Positions 1 to 7,160 of a stretch of 10,588 nucleotides of DNA are shown piece by piece. The DNA is from Flavobacteriales bacterium. GTDB lineage: Bacteria > Bacteroidota > Bacteroidia > Flavobacteriales > Weeksellaceae. The notes under the pieces were generated by a model, which was not told the DNA's origin, ran no database searches, and was given only the letters and a program-made list of their open reading frames with translations. The stretch is from the NCBI GenBank assembly GCA_900770875.1, contig CAAGLV010000097.1, positions 1 through 10,588 on the forward strand, read 5' to 3'. The position numbers and the translations under genes are program-made. The number at the start of each line of letters is the position of its first letter. Position 1 is the stretch's first letter.

Positions 1-1
1 A

Positions 2-595
2 GGATTAAAATCGCCATTTCATTTTGCAGTATACGATAAAGCAGGAGGAAGTGTAGTAGTTGAAGTTAAAAATGGTGCTTTAATTGTTTATGATAATCCA
101 ACAGGTGTAATGACAAATGGACCAGAGTTTCCTTGGCATGTAGAGAATTTAAATAATTATGCACACATGACAAATATAGAAACTGTTGAAGGACAAGTTG
201 GTGATGTTAAATTAAGACAGCCAGACAGTGGTATTGCAACAAGTATTTTACCATCATCAGCAACTTCGGTAGGTCGTTTTGTTAAGGCATTTTATTATTC
301 TTCTTTTGCGAATAAAGTGGAAGATGCTGATTTACAAATTGCAGAATTAAGTCATATTATGAATAATTTTGATCGTCCTAAAAATATTACAAAGGAGGTA
401 GCAAGTATGGCAAAAGATGGAACACCTGAAAAATATATGACGGAGTTTACACTTTGGGTTGTTTTAACAGACTTAACACGCGGGCAATTATATGTTCGTT
501 TATACGATAGTTTAAATTATCAGAAATTTACATTTGAACAATTTAAAGATCAAACAGATGTTGTGACAACTCCTTTGGTAAAAGTAGATTGTTAA
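2..595 (+). CDS. Choloylglycine hydrolase / penicillin V acylase family protein (5' truncated)
   Basis: This is the C-terminal 197 residues of a linear-amide C-N hydrolase of the Ntn-hydrolase fold (bile salt hydrolase / penicillin V acylase family). The frame is open to the window edge, so the ATG at 110 is internal: residues before it (HFAVYDKAGG, then IVYDNPTGVMTN) are typical of the family. Seen directly: the conserved Asn in VMTNGPEFPW (codon 116-118) and the conserved Arg in SATSVGRFVKA (codon 275-277), which match the active-site Asn and Arg of bile salt hydrolases. The catalytic N-terminal Cys and any signal peptide lie outside the window; full-length members are about 320-360 residues. 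Substrate (conjugated bile salts, penicillin V, N-acyl homoserine lactones or another amide) cannot be decided from this part. A terminator follows, and the next gene is convergent, so it is not in an operon with ohyA. Family assignment is firm; function is open. Confidence 0.88.
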   Translation, partial: GLKSPFHFAVYDKAGGSVVVEVKNGALIVYDNPTGVMTNGPEFPWHVENLNNYAHMTNIETVEGQVGDVKLRQPDSGIATSILPSSATSVGRFVKAFYYSSFANKVEDADLQIAELSHIMNNFDRPKNITKEVASMAKDGTPEKYMTEFTLWVVLTDLTRGQLYVRLYDSLNYQKFTFEQFKDQTDVVTTPLVKVDC

Positions 596-610
596 TCATT
601 TATTAGACTT

Positions 611-655
611 AAAAAATTAAAGCCTCATAATTTTATTTATGAGGCTTTTTTATTT
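611..655. terminator. Bidirectional intrinsic terminator between the acylase gene and ohyA
   Basis: A perfect 10-bp stem, AGCCTCATAA at 621-630 and TTATGAGGCT at 637-646, closes a 6-base loop. It is preceded by an A-rich run (611-620) and followed by a T-rich run (647-655), so it can end transcripts from both sides. It serves the plus-strand hydrolase gene and the minus-strand gad-gadC-ohyA unit, whose last stop codon starts at its right edge. Confidence 0.88.
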
Positions 656-2619
656 TATTTAAGATTTATTTTTCCACGGACATGATCCATCCAATCGTGG
701 AATTTAGTCATTTGTTCCTGAATGAAACCATCTTTTTTATCCTCATCTTCCTCTGGCGTATGTGCTGTTGGAAGAATATGCTCAAAATAAGTTCCTTTTA
801 ATACTTTTCTTAAAATACCTTCACCTACAAAAGGCTCATTATCATTTAACGATTTTGTCGCTTTAAGTAAATGACGAATATCGTATTGAGAAGGATAAAC
901 ATCAGGAACTTGTTTATTTAAATTTAATAATGAATAAACAGCAACGCGGGCAGTACGAACTGAACTTTCCATGGTGAAAACACAATCGTTATTTGTTTCA
1001 ACAAACTGACCTATTAACCCTAGATTTGTACATCCTTGAGGAACAATTTCTGGGCGATCTCCTTTTGCACGAGGCATAAACATCGAAGTGATATATGGCA
1101 TAAATGCTGTGCGAACTTTGGTATTTTCGATTACATTATCCAGTTGATCTTCGATTCCTAAATGGTAGCATAATTCAGCTAGTATTTCGTTTCCTGTACA
1201 TTCAGGCATAGCTTTTTTAACGTAGTTTCCATCTTTATCCATGAATAAAGCATAGACCCAAATAACTAAAATATCATCTGGTTGTGTTGGATAATGCGGT
1301 TGACGGTTACAAGTAAAACTCATTAACCAATTAGAATCTGTAATTGTGATAATTCCTCCAGTTACAGTCTTTCCTGAATATGGATCGTTGACTGAATGTT
1401 GTTTTAATTTCTCTACAAAAGCAGATGGCTTACACGTTAAAGTAGCCGACATCCAAGAAGATTTTTCGATGTCTCCGCAGAATTTTTTAGGACGACCAAA
1501 AACAGGAGATTTCTCAGCTAAGTTTTTCCATAATTTCCAACCAGCAGATTGTCCGCTTGTACTGTTATCAATTGTTTGTATTGGTGCTTGTGTGTTATTT
1601 CCATAAGCAGAATCTTCGGTCATCGAACCTGTTGTTACAATAACATAATCATCTTTATCAATTATAAGCTGAGTGTCTTTTCCATCTTGAACAGTTTCTA
1701 TAGATGTTACAACTTTAGTTTCGCCTTGAATATTAATATTTAGGTCTTTTACTAAAGTATTTAATTGGATTTGAACACCTTTATCAACTAAGAAATTACG
1801 CAACGGTTTAATGAAGGTATCAAACTGATTGTATTTTGGGAAAACTAAAGCAGATAAATCGTTTAATCCATCTAAATCGTGTAAAAAACGGTGCATGTAT
1901 AATTTAAATTCTAATAAGGAATGCCATTCTTCAAAAGCAAACATTGTGCGCCAAAATGTCCAAAAGTTACTTGCTTTAAAAGTATCACTGAAGTAATCAT
2001 CGATTGTTAAATCGTCAAGATCCTCTTTTTTCTTTAATAATAATTTTACTAAAGCTAATTGGTCTTTTTTATTTAAACCTAATTTACTAAAATCTTTAAT
2101 TTCACCTTTATTATGAATTAAACGTGATTTTGAGTAGTTAGAATCGTTGTCGTTTAATAAACGATACTCGTCTAAAACGCTGTATGGATGAGGTAATTCG
2201 ACTGCCGGAATATCCTGAAATAAATCCCAAAAGTTTTCGTACGTCATATCCATTTCGCGTCCACCACGAATTAAATATCCATCTTCTGGATTTCCAGATC
2301 CATCCATAGATCCACCTTCGATGTGTAATTGCTCAATAAACGTAATGTTTTTTCCAGGAACATGGGCATCACGTATTAAATAATATGCAGTTGCTAAACC
2401 GGCAATTCCACTTCCGATGATGTAAAATTTGCTGTTATGGAATGATTTGTTTAAAACAGGTTTATTACGTTGATAATTCCCGATTTGGTTGGCGTAAGGC
2501 ATTGGTCTATCGGGTCCGTTATGGATTACGTCCTTACTAGCATCGGGCTGATGATCTACATTGTTGTAATAAGGTGAAGCATTCAAAACTTTATCGAATT
2601 TTGAAGTAATGTCTTTCAT
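655..2619 (-). CDS. ohyA: Oleate hydratase (myosin-cross-reactive antigen family)
   Basis: Predicted FAD-dependent fatty acid double-bond hydratase of 654 residues, adding water to the cis-9 double bond of oleate (and related unsaturated acids) to give 10-hydroxy fatty acids; FAD is structural rather than redox in this family. Seen: the N-terminal Rossmann motif IIGSGIAGLATA (Gly69, Gly71, Gly74), the family signature RGGREM at 118-123 with Glu122, and KLYMHRF with Tyr241. Both numbers coincide with the catalytic Glu122 and Tyr241 of Elizabethkingia meningoseptica OhyA (646 aa), so the enzyme should be active and the ATG at 2619 is very likely right. The C-terminus (about 615-654) is charged and helical-looking, in the region that touches membranes in studied homologues. 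It starts 14 bases after the gadC stop and is the last gene of the unit. Members are often labelled myosin-cross-reactive antigen, which says nothing about function. Physiological role (fatty acid detoxification or other) is inferred. Confidence 0.96.
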   Translation of the reverse strand: MKDITSKFDKVLNASPYYNNVDHQPDASKDVIHNGPDRPMPYANQIGNYQRNKPVLNKSFHNSKFYIIGSGIAGLATAYYLIRDAHVPGKNITFIEQLHIEGGSMDGSGNPEDGYLIRGGREMDMTYENFWDLFQDIPAVELPHPYSVLDEYRLLNDNDSNYSKSRLIHNKGEIKDFSKLGLNKKDQLALVKLLLKKKEDLDDLTIDDYFSDTFKASNFWTFWRTMFAFEEWHSLLEFKLYMHRFLHDLDGLNDLSALVFPKYNQFDTFIKPLRNFLVDKGVQIQLNTLVKDLNINIQGETKVVTSIETVQDGKDTQLIIDKDDYVIVTTGSMTEDSAYGNNTQAPIQTIDNSTSGQSAGWKLWKNLAEKSPVFGRPKKFCGDIEKSSWMSATLTCKPSAFVEKLKQHSVNDPYSGKTVTGGIITITDSNWLMSFTCNRQPHYPTQPDDILVIWVYALFMDKDGNYVKKAMPECTGNEILAELCYHLGIEDQLDNVIENTKVRTAFMPYITSMFMPRAKGDRPEIVPQGCTNLGLIGQFVETNNDCVFTMESSVRTARVAVYSLLNLNKQVPDVYPSQYDIRHLLKATKSLNDNEPFVGEGILRKVLKGTYFEHILPTAHTPEEDEDKKDGFIQEQMTKFHDWMDHVRGKINLK

Positions 2620-2633
2620 AGTATTGGATTTTA

Positions 2634-4106
2634 TTAATTAATTTTTTCTTGTTTGTTATTCATGTATTTGCTAATCAAAATCGGAATAATAATAAATAAA
2701 AGTACTCCTACAACGACGAACAAAACATAAATACTAGGATCGTTAATAGGTAATTGAGTAGGAGGAATGAAGCATAATATTAAGGCGAAAATAACGGCAA
2801 TGAATCCAATTCCACCAAAAATTTGCATCCCATTTTTACCTCCAGGAACTTTAAATGGTCTTTCTAAATCGGGTTGACTTTTTCTAAGTTTAATTCCGGC
2901 TAGGTACATTAGTAAATACATTACTAAATATAGTGCTCCATTAAGTGCACTTAGTAAAAAGAAAGCGACACTAACATCTTCTAAAATAAAGTATAAAGAA
3001 CATAATAGTGTGACTAATCCACCCTGCACAAATAATATATTTTTTTGGATTCCATTTTTATTAACAACGGTTAAAAATTTAGGTAATTCTCCATCTTTTG
3101 CGGTGTATAATAAAGCTGTACTTGGACCTGTAACCCAAGATATAATACAAGAAATACAGCCTATTACAACTAAAATAGCAACGGCGTTTGTTAACCAATC
3201 TAAATGATAATGAGCAAATACAAGTTTAAAACTTTCCATAGCTCCTGCTTGTAATGTAATTTGATTATATGGTAAGATTACAGAAACAGAAAGAGCTCCT
3301 AATGCCAATATAGCAAAACATAATAAGGCAGCCATTAACATAGCTTTAGGATATTGTGTATTTGGCTTATCTAATTCAGAGGCGTGTACAGCTAAAGCTT
3401 CGATTCCAGAAAATAAAAGAATGATGGTTGATAAGAAGACAACATCACCTATTCCTGTAAAATGAGGTAAAAATCGAGGTTTTGTAATTCCATCAGTTGT
3501 AATTGAAATATCAACTTCAGAAGAAGGAATAGCATTAAATGCTAAAGGATTTCCATCTGCGGCCCAAATAATTGCAAGTCCAATTAAGAGAACTAAAGGA
3601 ATAATAGTTCCGATAAAAAATCCAGTACTTGATATTTTAGAAACAATAGTATTTCCTTTTAAGCTTATAAATGTAGAGATCCAATAGATTAAAATCGCAA
3701 ACGTACCGATGAATTTTCCATCAGTGGCTAAATCAGGTCGATCAATAATATATGCTATAGCTGCAGATCCGAAGGCTAAGGTTGTAGGATACCATACCAC
3801 ATTTTGAATCCATTGTAGAAATACGGCAACAAAACCAGTTCTTTTATTAAATGCTTCTTTCACCCAAGTATATACGCCACCACCTTGGGAAGAAAATGTA
3901 GTTCCAAGTTCTGCACTAACTAAAGCAGCTGGGATTAAAAAAAATATTGCAGCAAAAATTAGATATACAAACATGGTTAATTCTTCCTGCGACATAATAG
4001 GAACACCACGTAAACTTGTAACTGCAGCTGCAATCATTAATGTTAAAGATAGCACAGTAATTCTACCCTTTTTAGGGGTAGAATTATTTTGATTAGAAGT
4101 AGCCAT
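2634..4106 (-). CDS. gadC: Glutamate/GABA antiporter, APC superfamily
   Basis: A 490-residue inner-membrane transporter with about 12 hydrophobic segments, predicted to import glutamate in exchange for GABA made by the decarboxylase encoded just upstream. Family evidence seen: a short polar N-terminus ending in KKGRITV, TM1-2 at about 15-65, the APC helix region FSGIEALAVHASEL at 232-245, SWVTGPSTALLYTAKDG at 323-339, and RPFKVPGGK at 416-424, all aligning by eye with E. coli GadC. The last membrane helix ends near residue 478 and only 12 residues follow, whereas E. coli GadC (511 aa) carries a 35-residue C-plug that shuts the channel at neutral pH; that plug is absent here. The start lies 5 bases after the gad stop, so the two are almost certainly cotranscribed and likely coupled. 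Substrate is inferred from family and neighbour; glutamine/GABA exchange is possible. Confidence 0.92.
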   Translation of the reverse strand: MATSNQNNSTPKKGRITVLSLTLMIAAAVTSLRGVPIMSQEELTMFVYLIFAAIFFLIPAALVSAELGTTFSSQGGGVYTWVKEAFNKRTGFVAVFLQWIQNVVWYPTTLAFGSAAIAYIIDRPDLATDGKFIGTFAILIYWISTFISLKGNTIVSKISSTGFFIGTIIPLVLLIGLAIIWAADGNPLAFNAIPSSEVDISITTDGITKPRFLPHFTGIGDVVFLSTIILLFSGIEALAVHASELDKPNTQYPKAMLMAALLCFAILALGALSVSVILPYNQITLQAGAMESFKLVFAHYHLDWLTNAVAILVVIGCISCIISWVTGPSTALLYTAKDGELPKFLTVVNKNGIQKNILFVQGGLVTLLCSLYFILEDVSVAFFLLSALNGALYLVMYLLMYLAGIKLRKSQPDLERPFKVPGGKNGMQIFGGIGFIAVIFALILCFIPPTQLPINDPSIYVLFVVVGVLLFIIIPILISKYMNNKQEKIN

Positions 4107-4111
4107 ATCGT

Positions 4112-5503
4112 TTAATGTTTAAAACTACCTGCTTCTTCTTCAGATAAGCTTACACTAACTGGGTGTTTTTTAAAATAATCTATGCAGCTTTTTAAATCGT
4201 TTAAAAGTAAATCGGCCATATCGTGGCTAAATCCATGACGAATTAAAACGCGCTGAATTACCATATCTTGACAATCTGTTGGTAATGAGTATGATGCTAC
4301 TTGCCATCCTCTAGATCTTAATTTATCTGTTAAATCGTATAAAGAGAAACCTGGATTGACATCTTTTTTCAGCATCCAACAAGCGCCTGGTATTCCACCT
4401 TCGCCATTGTATAGGACATCAAATAATCCGATTTTTTCGATTTCTTGCGCGATGTATTTTCCGTGATCGGCACAAGCTTGCTGAATTTTTTCGTACCCCT
4501 CGCGCCCATGACGTAAGAAGTTAAAATATTGCGCAATAACTTGTCCTCCTGGACGTGAGAAATTTAAAGCGAAAGTTGGCATTTCTCCACCTAAATAATT
4601 TACGTTGAAGATTAATTCTTCTGGTAAATCTTCTTTTTCTCTCCAAACAATCCATCCCACACCAATTGGCGATAATCCAAATTTGTGTCCTGATGTATTG
4701 ATTGATTTAACTCTTGGAAGTCTAAAATCCCAAACTAAATCTTTTTGGATAAATGGGGCCAAAAATCCACCACTAGCTCCATCTACATGGATTGGAATAT
4801 CTAATCCCGTATCTTTTTGTAACTGATCTAAAGCGTCGTTTATCTCTTTTACATTTTCGTATTGTAAAGTAAACGTAACACCTAAAGTTGGTACAACTCC
4901 AATTGTATTTTCGTCTACACGTTTTAATACTTCTTCGGCATTCATTAATAAACGACCATGTTCCATTGGAATCTGACGAATTTCTACATCAAAATAACGT
5001 GCAAATTTTTCCCAACAAACCTGTACAGGTCCTGTAATAATGTTGGGTTTATCTGTTGGTTTTCCTTCCGCTTCACGTTTTTTTCTCCAGCGCCATTTCA
5101 TTGCTAATCCACCTAACATAGCGGCTTCGCTAGATCCGGTTGTAGAACATCCTAGGGTAGAAGCACTTTCTGGCGAATTCCATAAGTCCGCTAAAATATG
5201 AACACAACGCGATTCGATTTCTGCCGTTTGAGGATATTCGTCTTTGTCGATCATGTTTTTAACAATACATTGATCCATGATTTCTCTGGTGTGAGAATCT
5301 GTATAAGTTTGACAGAAAGTAGATAAATTTTGTTTTGCATTTCCGTCTAATAATAACTCGTCTAAAATTAAATCTTTGATAATTTCAGGATCATTCGCAG
5401 ATTCAGAGATTTTAAACTTCTTAAGCGATTTTAATGAAGAATCTTGAGTGTAAAGATCGTAAACACTTTCAAGGTTTTTCTTATTTACTTTGTGAGTAGC
5501 CAT
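4112..5503 (-). CDS. gadB: Glutamate decarboxylase, PLP-dependent
   Basis: A 463-residue cytosolic enzyme converting L-glutamate plus a proton to GABA and CO2, the proton-consuming half of glutamate-dependent acid resistance. It aligns nearly end to end with E. coli GadA/GadB (466 aa). Seen: SSEAAMLGG (124-132), cofactor-stacking Asp241 in HVDGASGGF, and the PLP lysine Lys274 in SGHKFGL (Lys276 in E. coli). The C-terminus is GSFKH, matching the E. coli end NSFKHT minus the last Thr; the His (463 here, 465 there) blocks the active site at neutral pH in the E. coli enzyme, so pH-gated activity is likely conserved. The N-terminal 35 residues differ most from E. coli. It is the first gene of gad-gadC-ohyA, with gadC 5 bases downstream and a divergent DUF5995 gene 166 bases upstream. 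The ATG start gives the expected family length. No clear TAnnTTTG promoter was found for it. Confidence 0.96.
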   Translation of the reverse strand: MATHKVNKKNLESVYDLYTQDSSLKSLKKFKISESANDPEIIKDLILDELLLDGNAKQNLSTFCQTYTDSHTREIMDQCIVKNMIDKDEYPQTAEIESRCVHILADLWNSPESASTLGCSTTGSSEAAMLGGLAMKWRWRKKREAEGKPTDKPNIITGPVQVCWEKFARYFDVEIRQIPMEHGRLLMNAEEVLKRVDENTIGVVPTLGVTFTLQYENVKEINDALDQLQKDTGLDIPIHVDGASGGFLAPFIQKDLVWDFRLPRVKSINTSGHKFGLSPIGVGWIVWREKEDLPEELIFNVNYLGGEMPTFALNFSRPGGQVIAQYFNFLRHGREGYEKIQQACADHGKYIAQEIEKIGLFDVLYNGEGGIPGACWMLKKDVNPGFSLYDLTDKLRSRGWQVASYSLPTDCQDMVIQRVLIRHGFSHDMADLLLNDLKSCIDYFKKHPVSVSLSEEEAGSFKH

Positions 5504-5669
5504 AAAGTTGGTAATTAAATTTGTATGAAGTTAACTAATATTTATTTTAATATGAAATTATTTTCACTTTGTTTATGAATTTTAACGGTTTATTGTTTTG
5601 TAGTAAAAACCCTTAATGTTTTATTTTTTTTGTTAAATATTTTTGCCATCAATTGATAATTAAAATTAT
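5504..5669. other. Divergent intergenic region between gad and the DUF5995 gene
   Basis: These 166 very AT-rich bases separate two divergently transcribed genes and must hold the promoters of both. For the plus strand a good -7 element is seen (annotated separately). For the minus strand the nearest thing is a TAATTTCA, read on the minus strand from 5560 to 5553, which departs at two positions from TAnnTTTG; this is too weak to call. No convincing operator palindrome, riboswitch or small gene was seen. Confidence 0.5.
5616..5645 (+). promoter_or_regulatory. Candidate Bacteroidota-type promoter for the DUF5995 gene
   Basis: TATTTTTG at 5638-5645 matches the Bacteroidota -7 consensus TAnnTTTG exactly. 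Nineteen bases upstream lies ATG at 5616-5618, a one-mismatch version of the -33 TTG core. Transcription would start around 5650-5655, leaving a 5' leader of about 15-20 bases before the ATG at 5670. In such AT-rich DNA the -7 match could be chance, so this remains a prediction. Confidence 0.45.
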
Positions 5670-6512
5670 ATGAAAGAGCTTTCTGAATTTAATATAGATG
5701 AAGTAATACAAGAAATAAAGCAAATAGTAAATATTACAGAAAAAAAATATCCTAATTTGACATTTTTTGCGTTGTTATATTTATATGTAACTGTACAGAT
5801 AAGAGAAAATTTAAAAAATAATAATATAGATTCTAAATATATTTTTGAGGATCCAGATCGAATGAAGCGTTTAGATGTAATTTTCGCTAAACGTTATATT
5901 GATGCTTTTAATAATTGGGAAGCAGGTAAAGAAGTGACAGAAAGTTGGAAACATGCTTTTGAATTTGGAAAAAACGAGAAAGGTATGATAATTCAACATT
6001 TACTTTTAGGGATGAATGCTCATATTAATTTAGATTTAGGAATCGCAACAGTAGAAGCAACGTCTTATGATATTGATAGAAATGAAGCGAACTGTTTTTA
6101 TAAAAATTTTAATTGGATTATAAAAGATTTTACTACAATTAATGAAGTTTTAAATGATTTAACAGAAACTGTTGAAGGTTGTTTAGCAGAAAGTTCCCTG
6201 ATTTTTAAATGGATAAAAAAATACGGGAAAGGTAAACAAGATTTAATAGCTAATTTTAGTATTAAATATGCACGTACAGGAGCTTGGTATTTTGCTACTT
6301 TTTATAGAAAGAATACAGATTTAGATACGATTAAAGAGCGAGATCGAATAGTATCAGATTTAGCTACAGAATTAAAAGGAACTCAATCTAAATTAATAAA
6401 GTTGCTTGTTATTTTGGGAATATTATCTGAAAAAAATACTGCTCATAATTTTATTCCAAAAATGAAATTAGCTTTGGGGAATAAAACAAAGGTAAATTTT
6501 GATGATATATAA
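5670..6512 (+). CDS. DUF5995 family protein of unknown function
   Basis: A 280-residue protein without signal peptide or membrane helix, so probably cytosolic. It fits the DUF5995 pattern: FFALLYLYVTVQI (32-44), a DP plus RLDVIFAKRYIDAF block (61-80), a conserved Trp in ESWKHAF (91-97), the hallmark LLGMNAHINLDLG (112-124) and YARTGAWYFA (200-209). The invariant-looking His118 and Asp122 could bind a metal or act in catalysis, but no activity is known to me for this family and none is claimed. The last 50 residues (about 225-275) are Lys-rich and helical. It is a single-gene unit, divergent from gad and closed by its own terminator. The coding sequence looks more AT-rich than the his genes, with many ATA isoleucine codons. 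The ATG start directly follows a plausible leader; no Shine-Dalgarno sequence is visible. Family assignment is by remembered motif and moderately firm. Confidence 0.78.
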   Translation: MKELSEFNIDEVIQEIKQIVNITEKKYPNLTFFALLYLYVTVQIRENLKNNNIDSKYIFEDPDRMKRLDVIFAKRYIDAFNNWEAGKEVTESWKHAFEFGKNEKGMIIQHLLLGMNAHINLDLGIATVEATSYDIDRNEANCFYKNFNWIIKDFTTINEVLNDLTETVEGCLAESSLIFKWIKKYGKGKQDLIANFSIKYARTGAWYFATFYRKNTDLDTIKERDRIVSDLATELKGTQSKLIKLLVILGILSEKNTAHNFIPKMKLALGNKTKVNFDDI

Positions 6513-6513
6513 A

Positions 6514-6547
6514 ATAAAAAGCCTAGTTTTTACTAGGCTTTTTTTAT
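6514..6547. terminator. Bidirectional intrinsic terminator between the DUF5995 gene and hisIE
   Basis: GCCTAGT (6521-6527) and ACTAGGC (6532-6538) form a perfect 7-bp stem around a TTTT loop; the A-tract before (6516-6520) can pair with the T-tract after (6539-6545), lengthening the stem to 12 bp. The A and T runs allow termination on both strands. It ends the plus-strand DUF5995 transcript and the minus-strand his operon, and runs into the hisIE stop codon area. Confidence 0.88.
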
Positions 6548-6548
6548 A

Positions 6549-7160
6549 TTATTCTGGTCGTCTTGGACCGTTTTCTCTCGATTTTAAAACGTTTTCTACG
6601 TCTTCTAATTTAAATCCTTTTGCTTTTAGCAGGATTAAATAGTGATACATTAAATCGGCAGCTTCGCCTAAAAATAATTCGTCGTTGTTATCTTTTGCTT
6701 CAATCACGATTTCTACGGCTTCTTCACCAACTTTTTGCGCGATTTTGTTGATTCCTTTATTGTATAATTTATACGTGTACGAATCTTTATCTTCGGCTAA
6801 GTCGATTCGATCGTTAATGGTTTGCTCTAATTCGTAAACAAACCCACGATTCGAAACTTCTTGGAAACACGTTGTAGAACCTGTATGACACGTTGGTCCA
6901 AAAGGTTTTACTTTGATCAGAATCGTATCGTTATCGCAATCAATTGCAATGGATTTTACTTCTAAAAAGTTTCCAGATTCTTCACCTTTTGTCCATAATC
7001 TATTTTTTGAACGAGAATAGAAGGTTACTTTTCCTAATTCTTCGGTTTTAGCAAATGCTTCTTCGTTCATATATCCTAACATCAATACTTGATTGTTTAG
7101 ATAATTTTGAATAACAACAGGAACTAATCCGTCGTTACTTTTTGTGAAATCGATTTTCAT
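6549..7160 (-). CDS. hisIE: Bifunctional phosphoribosyl-AMP cyclohydrolase / phosphoribosyl-ATP pyrophosphatase
   Basis: A 203-residue fusion enzyme performing steps 2 and 3 of histidine synthesis: PR-ATP to PR-AMP (HisE part), then ring opening to ProFAR (HisI part). The N-terminal HisI domain (about 1-105) shows FYSRSKNRLWTKGEESGNFL (47-66), the metal-binding DCDND (74-78) and the cysteines Cys91 and Cys98 in PTCHTGSTTC, which with Cys75 form the expected zinc set. The C-terminal HisE domain (about 108-200) has the MazG-like pair GEEAVE (145-150) and EAADL (166-170), whose acids bind magnesium. Length is normal for the fusion. It is the last gene of the his operon: its ATG overlaps the hisF stop (ATGA), which points to translational coupling. 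A terminator follows directly. Confidence 0.97.
   Translation of the reverse strand: MKIDFTKSNDGLVPVVIQNYLNNQVLMLGYMNEEAFAKTEELGKVTFYSRSKNRLWTKGEESGNFLEVKSIAIDCDNDTILIKVKPFGPTCHTGSTTCFQEVSNRGFVYELEQTINDRIDLAEDKDSYTYKLYNKGINKIAQKVGEEAVEIVIEAKDNNDELFLGEAADLMYHYLILLKAKGFKLEDVENVLKSRENGPRRPE

Noticed and set aside
110..112. ATG at 110 as the start of the hydrolase
   Set aside because: The 36 codons before it continue the conserved family sequence in frame; the gene begins outside the window.
1346..1743. Plus-strand open frames opposite ohyA (86 and 64 codons)
   Set aside because: They are antisense to a strongly conserved coding region, have no family features and no start signals.
5538..5553. 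ATATT...AATAT inverted repeat upstream of gad as a regulator binding site
   Set aside because: Only 5 bases per arm in an A/T-only context, which is expected by chance.
5553..5560. TAATTTCA (minus strand) as the gad -7 promoter element
   Set aside because: It has two mismatches to TAnnTTTG and no supporting -33 TTG at the right distance; such sequences are expected by chance in DNA this AT-rich.
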